Assembly (NCBI GenBank): GCA_025174535.1
Contig: JALBUN010000001.1
Span: 1,984,001 to 2,048,000 of the forward strand
Direction of reading: 5' to 3'
Length of the DNA: 64,000 nt
Origin: Cantharellus purpuraceus
Taxonomy: Eukaryota > Basidiomycota > Agaricomycetes > Cantharellales > Hydnaceae
The notes under the pieces are model-generated. The model was not told the DNA's origin and made no database searches. It was given only the letters and a program-made list of their open reading frames with translations. The position numbers were made by a program, and so were the translations under genes. Positions 44,472 to 56,597 of the stretch are shown here, one piece after another (the first letter of the stretch is position 1; the number at the start of each line of letters is the position of its first letter).

Positions 44472-44990
44472 GATCAGTGCCTAGCTCAGGGATCAGATCA
44501 GCTGATGGGTGATCAAATCAGGTGATTGCCTTGGAATATTCTACCCCTTTCCATAACATTCTAGCTGTTTCCCTCTATTATTAGATAGAACCCCCCAGAA
44601 CCATTATTCAGCTCCTGATCAGTGTTAGTGCTGTGATCAGATCCTGTGATTGGCTTGGAATATTCTACCCCTTTCTTCCACCTTCCACAACCTTCCAGTA
44701 GCTTCCATCTATTAATAGGTAGAATATTCCAGAACCATTACTCAGCCCCTGTAAATACAATATATAAGGAGGCCATTCTGCCTCTGAAAGAATAACATAT
44801 CATCATATTCTACCCATCTTCTGCACACCAGTGTGACTAGAGTGACATACAGTGTCATCCTCTATCTCAGTAACTGTTGATTACCAGTTCAAGGATCTTT
44901 TACAGTTGTGTAACTGTACTTGATTGCACTCGAAGTAGTGATATTCCTGCTTTGGGCGTGAGTGTAATATCTGCCTCACGTGACTACAAA
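44472..44990 (+). mobile_element. LTR-like fragment (possible solo LTR)
   Basis: Two related blocks of about 140 bp (from 44472 and from 44613) share a TGATCAG-rich start, ttggaatattctacccc and the later agaaccatta/t..cagc segment. The second is followed by a TATA box (atatataagg, about 44760-44769) and a transcript-like stretch. This order (upstream repeats, TATA, short leader) resembles a retrotransposon LTR U3-R region. No gag, pol, primer-binding site or paired LTR was found, so the assignment is tentative. Confidence 0.35.
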
Positions 44991-45935
44991 TCTACAGGGT
45001 GAGATTGTCTGTCGATAGTCCTGCCATTAGTGCTCTTGTTTAAGTTACTAGTGTGTACTGCCTTTGCAGAGCATTAGAAGCTTGAACTCATGTGAAGCAG
45101 TTGCTAGACTACTTCACACATTGCTGTTACCCGCTTCTGAGTGCCACTGGTTGGACGGTTGGATTCATCCACCTACTTCCTTTAGCCTCTAAGTGCATTC
45201 CCCTCTTTTTGGAATATCTGGACCCCTAAGCGTCCGTGAACTCTAGACTCTGGAAGTCTTATTCATTTCTTGCTGCTAAGAAACGTATTACCTTTCTGTG
45301 TATAGTCTGCATTGACCAATACAAGGGATTGTAACCAAAGTACAAACGTTAAATTGTTTCTGGAGTTGTGCTGCAGCAGGGTTTGATATTCTTCTCAGCT
45401 GTTCATTCACGGAATTGTGGTGATTTAGAGTTTGCCCTAACACCATAATTTTGTGGGTTCCAAAACATAGTTCCTAAGTCCGATCCTAACTATCTAAGTC
45501 ATACTCCATTGTTACATCCTGTAACACCGAGTTCCGATCTCCAGATTCCATCTCCACCTCCATCAACTCCACCTCCGTCAACTCCGGACCCTGCCATTGT
45601 TCTCCTCATTAGTAGTCTTCTTCTTATGGGTTACAACAACTGTTATACTTTCTAATTGTTTAGTATTAGTTCGGACATGAGTCCGAACTCTGAACTCCTT
45701 TCTATGTTGTATTCCATATTAGTCTTATTGTCTTATTGCTTTTAGTTTTACCATTCAATTCTCTACATACTTATACGGGCTACTTCTTGTATGTTACAGT
45801 AGTTCATATATCGACTAAGACTCCCCATCAGCTTCTTGGTTACTAGCTTCTTGACAAGTATCTTCTTGACAAGTTGAACTCCGGATCCTTGATCCAACTC
45901 CGTACTCCGAACTCCGAAATATTGGACCGATGATT

Positions 45936-46172
45936 CGAGGGGGCGCAACACATAAGTTGAAGCCAAGTCCACTTGATCCAACTCAATAGTTATTCATTCC
46001 ATCTGTCTCCGGTCGAACTGGAACAGTAAAGTCCCATCCCCTTCCTCACTAGTATCTGAACACCAGCTACTCCTTTAAACTCTGAGTTTTCAGCACTTAA
46101 CATCCGTCTCTGAAATCTCAGACACAGGTATTAGTGAGGGCGCAGCACATAAGCTGAAGCCAAGTCCATTCC
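45936..46172 (+). repeat. imperfect duplicated block
   Basis: A sequence around 45936 (gcgcaacacataagttgaag then ccaagtccac) recurs near 46135 (gcgcagcacataagctgaag then ccaagtccat), about 200 bp apart in the same orientation. Probably remains of a duplicated transposon segment. Confidence 0.6.
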
Positions 46173-46411
46173 AACCCCATGACGTACCCCAACTCCCTCT
46201 CCGACTCCAACCCAACCTCCAACCGAATCTCCAACCCCTAATCAGACCTAGTGTGTAACATTAATAAGACCTGTGTAGCGACCAATGCGCAATGGACTAG
46301 CGTGATAACACCTCAGTGATATTCCTTCACTAAGTATACATCGAACTAATTACCTGGCGTGATAACTAGCGTACATTAATACTAATCTATCATAAGTGAA
46401 ATGACTACGTA

Positions 46412-46442
46412 CCACCTCAGTGATATTCCTTCACTGAGGTGG
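46412..46442. repeat. perfect 12-bp inverted repeat with 7-base loop
   Basis: ccacctcagtga, loop tattcct, tcactgaggtgg. The left arm plus loop and part of the right arm also occur at 46310-46331 in direct orientation without the completed hairpin. Confidence 0.9.
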
Positions 46443-46650
46443 AGTGAAAACTTCTATGCATTTATATATCCTGCCAGGCAGCAGGCGCTGAGTGCACGGA
46501 CCATCATACGGGCTTACATAATGGCCGTATTCCCAACAACCTGAAGGGTGACCAACCATCTCAAATTCCTTTGAAAATTTAAGAATATATCTTGTTAGGA
46601 GGTTGGAAGCAAGTTTTTGTTTTAATGGAATCACATTTTGAGCATTTTTA

Positions 46651-46732
46651 AGGTATAATGAGATTAGCTAATCTTAATTAGTCAGCCCAGTTGCATGCGC
46701 TCTAATTCTCGAGTTCATTCGGCGCTGCAACA
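46651..46732 (+). repeat. promoter-proximal repeat, copy 2
   Basis: Relative of 25974-26055 in the same orientation. It contains the perfect palindrome gattagctaatc and ends ggcgctgcaac. It lies 119 bp upstream of the first ATG (46852) of the TMEM135-like gene and 197 bp upstream of the alternative ATG at 46930. Confidence 0.75.
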
Positions 46733-46851
46733 CAGGTTGCTTGTTCTCCTCGGGTCGGAGTGTGTATTTAGGCTCCGTACTCCTTTGAGGGACGGGCTCC
46801 TTACAGCAAATAACCCAACAGATAATAGATCACGTAACTGGACGAATCACC

Positions 46852-48746
46852 ATGCAGCAAACCGCCCACAATCCTGTCACAACCCACAAGCCTGAGGTCC
46901 AATTGGACTGTTCAAACATTCAAATATTGATGGCCACAGACCCAACAGGGCGTCCAAGAACCGTAAATCCTCTTCGAGTGGCCCTTCGCACATATGCGAT
47001 GTCTCTATCACTCAGTCTCTTTCCTGCAATTCTCCCTGTTCTCGCATCCCATGATGCCCGCTCTCCCACAAGACTACGCCAAATTCTCAGACGTGAAGTC
47101 AGCCCAACTGGCTTTGCATTTGCAATGACCATTGCCATTGCTGGTGGTAGAGCCCTCGATCAGCTTTGGGATTCTCTCGTACCTCCGCAGACGGATAAAT
47201 CAGAGTCGACTACCAAGTGTAATTCGCGTCAAATGTCGGCTTCGCAGCGGACTTTCCTTGCTAATGCACTGAGCTCTTCCGTTGCAATTCTGCTTCTAAC
47301 ATTTCGACATCGTAAACAACATATTCCCACCGCTTCTATTCCCCTTACAATACCAGCACCGCCTCCTAGAGGCTCTCCTACTTTGGATCTGACTCTCTTA
47401 CTTCTTGTCCGAGCTTTGGACGCCCGAACTCAATCGTTTTTTCGCCAGTCCACTTCTCGTAAGCTTGACAATCACAGCTCCCAGTCACCACTAGTGGAAG
47501 ACAGACGAGCCTTACGGCAGGTAGTGTCTAAGATGGATGCTTTCGTGTTCTGGCTCGCTTGTTCAAGGTCTTGTATCTTCCTGGCAACTTCAACCTTCCT
47601 CCACTCATATTTCATCCAGGATAATGTGGTGTTTCTTTTATCAACCAGAACGTCTTCCTCATAGTTACGTCAAATGGTTGGTTGGGCAATCGTTATGAAA
47701 TTTCACTCAAACCCTCCCTCAGGATCACTTCCTTGGCAGATATGGATTCGCGCCTTCTTGTTGCTCTCCGGGCCATTCGCGAAGGTAGCTGGCAGTATGC
47801 TCGCCCTTCCCCAGCCCATGGCTCGCTCTTGACATCGATGGCATCTGACCTCAACCTTAACCCTCTGCTAGGAGATCCTAGTCGCCTTCCAGCACACGGT
47901 GGCGCCGAAGCCAATAAAGCATGGGCTGCATTGCTCTTCCACGGGAGACGTGGTGTCGGTGGTATCCCTTGCCAAATAGTACATAATAATGTTTCGGGCA
48001 ATAGTTGTACTGGAAATGCACTGCTGCGCGGTCTAAGAGCATTTGGCCAAGCACTTTTGATATACACACCAGTAGGGAACGCAGTGTAGTTCATATCAGT
48101 GTAGTTTCTGATGAAGAATTCTAGGTTCATGTCCTCCCTGTACTCCTTGTCAAACCCACACAGGTGTTCACCGATCCAATTCCTATGTTATCTTCTCTCA
48201 TCCGCAGTGCCTCGTTCCTGTCCACCTTCGTCTCATCGATCTGGTTTACCGTCTGTTTTGTGCGAACGGTTTTTGTTGCCCGCTTCTTTCCCCAGATTTC
48301 ACATAATTTCCTCGATGGTCCCCAAGGATGCATCCTGGCCGGTTGTCTGGCTTGTGGAGCCAGCATTGGGATAGAACGGGATAAACGTCGTGGGGAAATA
48401 GCACTATATGTACTACCTAGGGCCATCCGTGCATGCCTTCCTTACAAGTGGGTGAAGTCAGCCAGTTGGAGTATGAGAGCCGCAGAGAGGTGCCGTGCCT
48501 TTTACCTATACTCTATCCCTGTACGCCTTCTTATATACATCTTCCAGACTGGTGTTTGTGTTGTCACTTGCCTCGATCCTCACTACTGCAATCCATCAAC
48601 CTGACGCATTACGAGGACTATCACGATGGACTGTCGAGTATATCATGTCAGGAACGAGTACTAAATTCTGGAAACGAAGGTGGCAAAATCATTCCCCAAA
48701 CGTAGGCGATAGCCAGAATGCCAACAAGACGCCAGAGGGTCAATAA
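46852..48746 (+). CDS. TMEM135-like multi-pass membrane protein
   Basis: Fungal membrane protein that resembles TMEM135 (peroxisome/mitochondria-linked Tim17-type membrane family). The start is at 46852 or, more conservatively, 46930 (MATDPTGRP). Exon 1 ends at 47567; next exons 47620-47676 and from 47723. Key parts: GFAFAMTIAIAGGRALDQLW, LDLTLLLLVRALDA, IMWCFFYQPERLPHSYVKWI, then GRRGVGGIPCQIVHNNVSGN, VHVLPVLLVKPTQVFTDPIP, SFLSTFVSSIWFTVCFVRTV, DGPQGCILAGCLACGASIGI and LVFVLSLASILTTAIHQPDA. The Gly-rich repeated segments fit a Tim17-like helical fold. The stop is 16 bp from the DPH7 stop on the other strand. Confidence 0.78.
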
Positions 48747-48762
48747 AAGCTAACTTAATTAT

Positions 48763-50192
48763 TTATGCTCTCCAAAGATGCAACGAATGATCGTAGAAGG
48801 TGCAACTGGCTACTAGTGTACCTTCCTGACTTGGGGAGGCATATGACCAATCCACCCCGTATGCCAATGACTCGTGTTTGTCGAAATGGGTGGAGATACA
48901 CCAGTTTGATGAAGTACTGGGATTCGTGGTGGCTAGTGCATCAAAGTTAATCACTTTGAACCCATCATGCATACAGGCAGTGGCCAAATACTGCTTGCGA
49001 GCGGCATCAGGATGCCATTTAACTCGCCACACACCTCCTCCGACATGCGCTTGAGTAAGAGGTCGAGACAGTTGGCGTGTGTCGAACAAGCTCACTGTGC
49101 TGTCGTAGCTGTCAGATGATCGGTTAGTGTGTGCACATCCAGCATGTGAGTAATGCGTGCTCTCACCTGCCAACGGCGAGGGTATGTTGCAAATGGGGAT
49201 TGCTTTGAATTGTTGTAACTCCCGCATCGAAACTGAAACTGCGTTATATCATCTACGACCCATGCAGTCGCGAGACCCTACCATTTGTTAACAAACAATG
49301 GTCGACTAAATCCAGCGCGGAGGTCCCAGCCTTTGAGGGTACAATCATCTCCACCTGACACAATAACGCGTCAAGGGGTATATGCGTAGGACATACTGTG
49401 GATATCACCCGTATAGATAAAATCGAGATCCCATCGGTCCCACGCTGTGATCCATGGTTCGAATTCATGCCCTATCCAGGTATCGGTAACAATCATTCCA
49501 ACATCTGACTGTCGGGCAATCAAAATCGACCCATTGGAAAGAGATGCAGATATCTTGTCTGAGCTGAAGGCTTGGGCCATCAATCGCGACTCCTGAATTG
49601 ATAATGGGCTGTTGACCTTTGCTCAGAACGATGCTTCGCCCAGTCCAATGATAAACAAATCAAATCAGTAGCATTGTCGTCACATGATAGTGTCTGGACG
49701 TGTTCAAGCTTCCGCTGCTGGTACATTAGCACAAGGTAACAGGATGGCAAGCACCTCACCGTTTCATCTTGCCACAGATGCAGGATGATATGCCCCTCAG
49801 CATCAGCAACTGCGAGGATATTTGACGCCCTAGCCCAAATAACTGAATTAGCAATGTATGGGGATGATTTCTCTTCAACTGACCATTTCATGTCTAACAC
49901 GGCAGCCATAGGTATTTCCTGACGTTGAAAGCTGCTTCATTGTCAAAATAGATCAGTTCTACTATAAATGTAAGTACCATTGATCACTGCTTTCGTCTAC
50001 TTCATATACAAGACACCTTCCCCATCGACGCACCCGCCGAGTACCGACTGCCGTATCAAGAGCTTGACCTTCATTCAAGATGGGGGATTCATCTAGCTGA
50101 TAGGTTCCAACAACAAATATCTGTGTGGCATGAGGAGCAGGACAAAATTCTGCCGAGTCTGCTGGAAGTACAGTGTCAACGCGTGACATCAA
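48763..50192 (-). CDS. DPH7: diphthine methyltransferase DPH7 (WDR85), WD40 protein
   Basis: Demethylates the diphthine methyl ester during diphthamide synthesis on elongation factor 2. The start at 50192/50189: MMSRVDTVLPADSAEFCPAP then FVVGTYQLDE, the family N-terminus. WD40 blades follow: AAVLDMKWSV, SNILAVADAEGHIILHLWQD, DCTLKG-type blade, SYDSTVSLFDTRQLSRPLTQ, HVGGGVWRVKWHPD, YLATACMHDGFKVINFDA. The diagnostic end is ESLAYGVDWSYASPSQEGTL then VASCTFYDHSLHLWRA. Five or more introns. It shares a 65-bp divergent promoter with the small membrane protein at 50258. Confidence 0.9.
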
Positions 50193-50257
50193 GTGACAGC
50201 GTCACGTTTGAACGCGTCGCGAGCGCCTTGATCATCGTCTAAATCATCAAAACTCTC

Positions 50258-50926
50258 ATGACCGACTATGTGCAAAATCTCGACGCTGCTGCTCTCCTTG
50301 CGGTAGAGACTGTGAGTGTGTCTAGCCTTCATGAGAAGCTTTCGCCAACCTGCTAGCTAGGGTCTCTCTTTTGCAATCGCAGCCTTCGCATCACCTCCAT
50401 ACAACTTCCCTCTCTTTCTTTTTGGAATATACACTCAAGAAAGGTCTGATGCAGCCGACTCGTCAAAACTCTTTACAGGCCTTCTCGGCGGATCTGCCAT
50501 TCTGGATTTTATATGGCTGTTCCGAAACGATCAAAACGGATTCATCAAGGCAATTTCCATTCTAATCCTAATACTCAAGGTATTTAAGCCCTCCTCTTGT
50601 TCTCTGTATTTGTCTCATGAGTTTTGAGGTGCCTACGTTTTTTGCTGCACAACGTAGTTCAGGGCCTATCGGTTTTCCGGGAGGTGAAACAGGTCAGCGG
50701 CATGCGCAGGTCTTTCTCAAAGATTAACACGTTGCCAATATTTCGGGTAGTTTGGTCTATGCCAGGTGGATTCTCGAGTAGTGGAAATCAGGCAGCATAT
50801 CAAGCTCTTGGTGATGACCTTGAAACCGGTAGACCTGTTCCTCCACCGCACACCCCGCAGCCGGCGCCACCTCCACCGACCATGGCTCACCCTCCAGCTG
50901 CTTTAAATGCCTATCAGACGTTATAG
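50258..50926 (+). CDS. small four-TM membrane protein (AGTRAP-like)
   Basis: Short hydrophobic protein: MTDYVQNLDAAALLAVET, then after an intron GLSFAIAAFASPPYNFPLFL and FGIYTQERSDAADSSK, then LLGGSAILDFIWLFRNDQNG and FIKAISILILILK, followed after another intron by VPTFFAAQ. The C-terminal exon is soluble and Pro-rich: VWSMPGGFSSSGNQAAYQAL, then a PPPHTPQPAPPPPT run, ending LNAYQTL. The pattern resembles AGTRAP-type angiotensin-receptor-associated proteins, which are known from basidiomycetes, but the similarity I can judge by eye is modest. Exon borders between 50.64 and 50.76 kb are uncertain. Confidence 0.65.
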
Positions 50927-51048
50927 GACTTGGTGAAAATCCTACCGTTATTGTTGATATACAACCAATGCTACAGCTACACATCACTGCAGGATATTGT
51001 TTGAGGTGAAATTGTACGCGCGTACAATGGACAGAAATCATATGATTG

Positions 51049-54000
51049 TCAATCCTCGTTCACCCAAATCGAACCGCTCTCCTTTTCTGAACCCTCACAG
51101 TCTTCCCACTCCTCAGAGGATTCTGGCAACACCTTGTGAGATGTGATTTGTTGACACATTGTAGACATACCGAAACAGGTTCCAGCTATCCATCGCCTCC
51201 AAGCCTCCGCTAAGCCTTTCTCCAGATTTCTGGTCCATCTTAACGTGTCAAATAATGGCATATCTTCGCGACTCAGGTATAGATTACGTCGCAGCTCCAT
51301 CAATTCACCTTTGCCGCGTCGTCGAATCTCTCCCGAACTATCCTTTATTGTCTCGTACGAAAGACTTCTGGCGTACCGTATAGCACGCGCCTCATACTCC
51401 TCCAGGCTATCAACAACCATTTGCTTGCCAAAACCTGTGGCGTAGGCTATGCTCGCTCCGACCCTAGAGCACATCTTAGTTTTGTATTTTGGCCAAGTAA
51501 TGATCGGAGTCCCCGCCCATAACACGCTACACATCAAGAATGAAAGACTGCATGCACTCATTATTAAAGACTCACTCCGCAGCAATCGTGTGCGCGCTGC
51601 ACTGGATGGAACGCTCAGTGTCGTCACAGTGAGAACAGATCTACCTTTGGCTTACATCCACCGTATCAAGTACCAAATCGGCTACGCGGGTTCGCCGAAG
51701 GTGCTCATCTTTAGAGGCCACCTCTGTGAAAATCACGCGAGAGGCCACCTCAGGACCAGCCCACAGTTCGGCTGTTCGAGTGATATGCTCTTCTCCGGCA
51801 GCTGGGAATCGCAGAAGCCACAGAATGCTATTAGGGATGTGCGCTAGTATCCGAAGCCATGAAGCAAAAACCAGGGGATCGATCTGGCTGTGTATGAATA
51901 TGCTACCAAACGTAACATGGATGAATATACCTTATACAACTAATTAGATGGTAGCAGTCAGAGTATAGCTTACGAATAATTACCGTGTGCGCCTACCTGG
52001 TTGAAGTTCGCAAATATGAATGCATCGCTAACAAGAGGTGTCAGCGAGAGGTATGAGAAGGAGATTCAAAGACACATGCCCATCTAGGTCAGGAAAAACC
52101 TTTCGGCGCATCTGCGATCTTCTGTCTTCCTCGTCTTGCCATAGTGTATTCATCCTTGAACCAGAAACCGACACTAATCTCTCTACAGACTGTTTATGAT
52201 CAGTAACGAAGAAAGTGTGCTGACATCTCGTGATCAGTCATGAACAATATCCAGGACAGACCGACATACAGGCATATAAATCATATGCTCCGTATACATC
52301 CAATCCTCTGAAAGACTTTCAGGGTCGGCTTCAAAATCTGCATCTGTCTCCAGGTCTAGCTCAACAAAGTGGTCCTGATGACCTGGCAAAAAAAAAAAAC
52401 AGAACGCAGATAAGGAAACTAGGCGTATACTAGCTCAAAGGTCGGACACGCACGAGATGTCTCTTTCTCTTTCTCTCTACGTTGCCGCCAACGGTCCCAG
52501 ACGCAAGTATCGGGCGGACAGGAAATCACATCACTAACTAGGTAATCGCACCAACCTGTTATCACCAGTGTTAATCGGGGTATAGGCCTGAAATTGTATA
52601 CCTACCAGCGGCTAAAGTTCCCGCAAAGCCCATGAATTGCAATTGAACAGGGGAAGGACGTGCCGCAAATATATCATTTCGGGCACCTTTGGTGTAACCA
52701 CCGAGGTTAACAACTGCTTCAACTTTATCAACTTTATCTAGTACAGAACGATATCAACCCACGGAGGTGAACGCCGTCCATCACGATCCTCTCAACAATA
52801 TCGCGTGTCGACCAGGTGGACACGTCCAAAAAGTGCTCACTCTCCTCTTCAATTTTGCGGCGGTACCGAGAACCATCAGATGAAGATGTTGCATAGACGT
52901 GTATTTCAAATTTCGTCCTATCATGTAAACCAAAGACTGATTGCATCAAATGTGCCAAAGGATGATTACTGAAGCGGTAATGAAACGTAAGTCAGGTCAA
53001 CTATTCAGCTGTCACATTAGTACTAGGAAAGACACGCTCACTTGAGATCGTTGGACACATAGCCAATCTTGAGTCTATCCGGCAGGGGAGGTGGTGGTGG
53101 ATAAACGTGTGCTGGTAACCACGACTGGGTCTGTGTCATGTAAGATATTCGAAGCGCATTGCGATAAGACATGAGGCGAGTGGTCCGAGAGGATAACGGA
53201 TATGTGAACTGCCAACCCTCTAGTCAGAAGTTGCTGTCATTTGACCGCATCATAGCATACCGTGTGGAATGGTAGAACAGAAGGGACCGGCGGTGTTCCC
53301 AATGCAGGTATTCGTGGCCGCCGATACTTCTGGAGCTCATAATCGCTCAGATGCTCACAGATAGGCATGGGAGGATTGTCAGGAGAGGCGTACGGATGCT
53401 GGCCGTATGCATCAATGTACCACCGTCGTTGAGTGATACGAATAACAAATTCCATCAATTTTATGATCGTACCACCCTCATTCACCTTCTTCCCCTGCCG
53501 ATCAAACTGGGTGAAAAAGCGTTGGAACATCTTGGCCCACCGCTTCCGCTGGCCACGACGAAACGGACGTCCAAATGCAGTCTCAAGCGTCCCTAGCCAC
53601 TGTTTCAGGCTGCTGTGGGATTGTATAACACCCACACCATATGAGCATCCAGCCAGGAGCTGCTCGTTACATATCTCAATGACTTTGTTGATCCACCCAT
53701 TCGGAAATGACGCAATCATGCGCCCATCCTCATCAAGTTGCGGCTCTCCTGGAATACCGCCACGACCTCGCCAGTCGCAAACCGCACTCAGGGCGTTTGC
53801 CAACCCACATACAGCTTCCTGAAAATTGGGATTCGCAGCGACGGCACGTCGATAGAAGACAATGGACTCTTGCGGCCGGCCCTATAAAGAGATAAGATCG
53901 ATAAAAGATGGAAAACTGAAGTGAAGATGTATGAACCATGTCTTTGATCGCATTACCCATGTTTGCCAATGCTACGTCAAAGTCAGGCTTAGCTTCTATC

Positions 54001-56597
54001 GCCTTGGCATAAATTCTTGGGCTAGTGATAAATCACAAGTCAACCACAGACGTGTGGTAACGCACCGAATCGCCTCGTCTATCTTGCCCTGATCCTTGAG
54101 CAAAGAGCCAAGATTGGTGAGTAGGTGTGGATGTGAACTATCCTGTGATAGGCCTGTTCTATAGTATGCATTGGCTAAGATTTGACCATTGACAACTTCT
54201 TGTTGGCCGTGACTATCAGTAGTCAATACCGACACGGACACAGTGGACAAGATAATACCCAAATTGTTGCATGTGGCGGGCGAGGGATAAATTGCCAATG
54301 CAAGATAGTAAAATAAAATTACCAGTGAGGTACTTGCACGCACTGGAGTCCCTTTGATTAGGAGTATCAGTTGGGACGTCGTTGATACATGTTGAAATAT
54401 TCTGGCCAGCGTCAACAATACTGTCGAAGTCATTCGGCGCGCATGTGTGGCATCTAGTGGGGGCTTCGTATCCGTAGGGTACCTCATTGACCTATCGCAC
54501 AAACCAGGCAAGACGCCAGCATATGACGCAAAAAGAAGCAAAGGCAAGCGTGACACCTGATCAGGGAGTAATAGCGTCATGGGGAGAATGCCGCCACCCA
54601 TTCTGAGAAGGGTGTCTATTAAATGAGGGCCTGCCTTGTGGACAGCATCCAAAACATTAAAGGTTTGTTCCAGCACGCGTGACGAAAACCTAGATGAATC
54701 AGAGAATCCAAGTGCGCGTGCAATGTCCGACGCAATCGGTGTGTTTGGCCCTGCACTAGCAAGAAGACCGGCCACGCAAACAGCAACAACGACGTCTACT
54801 GTGCTGTAGCTGTCGCTATCACCTGGCGGATTTGACGGTCGCATGAGGATATCGAGTGCCCTCAAGTGAAGTGAAATTGCGCTAGATCGAGAGTCTGAAT
54901 GATCCATAACATAGCGCAAGCTACCATTGGTGTACAAAAGACTCTGCACGCGATGGCGCTGGGCTGGGGGAACTTCCGTAAGAAACTCTCCATTTTCACT
55001 TAACACCTGGGACAGCACAAATTCACAGACCAAAAGTGCATCTTCATACCGAGGGCCTATTGGTTGACCAGAATTTCCATCATCAGACGGGACGCACAAT
55101 GCGCCCAGTAAGTTGTCCTACGTCACGAGATATAGCCCAAGCTATCAAGAGGAAACCAAATAGCTTACCGTGGCATCCCAGTAGACAGGCCGAAGACGAA
55201 TAGCTTTCCACCACCACGTCTCTGCTTCTTGGGATCTGCCCATGGCTTTTAGTGTCGTCCCAATGTTGGACATGGCCTCAACCTGGAAATTGTATGAGAA
55301 CCTCGGACTGTCCACGCGCTTATACTATGTAAACGTACGTAGTGGGGATCGATATGTAAAATTTCGGAATTTATTGTAAGACTGCCGTTGAAATCACCCA
55401 CAGCATAGAGGACACAACTGAATAGCAATAGCGTCGGCAAGTGGTGAGGATGCAATGTCCTGAGGGCTATTAGCAGAGGAAGGAGCTGCGTCGTGTAGGC
55501 ATGACTAGACGAGCTGGGGTTCATGATGGGTGGATCGACAGGAGAGGGTGACAATCCAACTGGTAATGGAGAAGTAGGCGAGTCATAAATGCGGTATGCA
55601 TGCGTTAACAAAGCGTCGCGTGCCAAAGTGCTTGCGAATGGGTTGCTAGCATATATGGGTTTCATAACTTGTGAGGGAGCATCCACAGAGTCGAAGTGCA
55701 CATGAGAACGCAATAGCAACGGGTCTGGAAGCGATGGGAGGTTGGGTTCTAAGACACTTCTCTGTGAGAATGAATTATTGCCCAAAGATGCAGATATGTT
55801 AGGGTTAAACACAGTTGGAAGTTCGCCAGCTGACGCCGATAGTGTATCGAGGCGGAGAGCCCCACCATGGGACCATAGGGGAGACGGAGAAGCAGACAGG
55901 TTTGCATCTCCAACCGATCGTGGGTGATCGACCCAAGAATCCCCACTGTTAATAGATTTACTCGAAGGCTCCACCAGGTGTGGTGCTGAAGGTTCGCGGC
56001 GTGTCACCTTTGATTGTGTGGCCTCAGATCTGCTTTCTGAATGAGCAAACCTTGAATGAAATCCAAGTCCTGCGGCACCTCCGGGCCGCTGGGCAATCTG
56101 GGATGTGAACACATTGTCAGTATGGTCAGCAGAAGTGGTAGAGGCATGATGGGTGGCGGCCAATGTGTCAGCAGAAAAGAAGGCGACGGGAGAGACAGAA
56201 GTGAGGGGGAATGGTGGGGCGCTCGATCTTGACGAAAAGGAAGCACCTGGTGCGGGAGGCTTTGGAGCGGACACGGCAACAGGAACCGAGATGGTCCTTG
56301 TGGCAGCAAAATAGTCTCCACCTTGGAAATGGTGACCGCTCGATCCAGGCGAATTCGGATCTGGAGCGAGAGCACTGGACGATGCCGACCATTGTTTTCG
56401 TATGATATCAGTTGTCGCGTGAATATGTGAATCGGCTAGAGAGAGAATCTCCTCGTGTTCAAATCCCCTCTGCTCCTCGTTCATTATCTGAGTATCCAGG
56501 GAGGTAGAATGGCGCGATGGTGTCACGTCCACACGCGGACGTTTTGCAGCTCTCTGGGAGAGCGGAGGACTGGAACTTCGAAAAGATTTGTCAGGCA
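51049..56597 (-). CDS. GT41 O-linked N-acetylglucosaminyltransferase (OGT-like), TPR protein
   Basis: Protein O-GlcNAc transferase-type enzyme, nucleo-cytosolic. The N-terminus from 56597 (MPDKSFRSSSPPLSQRAAKR) is a 350-aa disordered region with a basic NLS-like motif. TPR-rich helices follow: TLLLFSCVLYAVGDFNGSLT, HPHLLTNLGSLLKDQGKIDE, NPNFQEAVCGLANALSAVCD. The catalytic domain: RLKIGYVSNDL, NNHPLAHLMQSVFGLHD (catalytic His), GGYTKGARNDIFAARPSPVQ, GFAGTLAAGWCDYLVSD, FANFNQLYKIDPLVFASWLR. The last exon runs to 51049 (KTKMCSRVGASIAYATGFGK, acidic end). Residues Leu-Tyr-Lys of FNQLYKIDP come from a 9-nt exon, 51939-51931, between introns of 57 and 47 bp. OGT is missing from the model ascomycete yeasts. 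Confidence 0.9.

Larger units (their letters stand above)
43444..46851. other. repeat-rich island without host genes
   Basis: About 3.4 kb with no supported host gene. From left to right: promoter of CSL4, a 97-bp minisatellite, LTR-like A/T-rich sequence with a TATA box, a Ser/Pro-codon-like CT-rich tract (about 45,530-45,600), two related blocks around 45,938 and 46,136, a 22-bp duplication with a hairpin, and the promoter repeat before the TMEM135-like gene. Confidence 0.6.
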
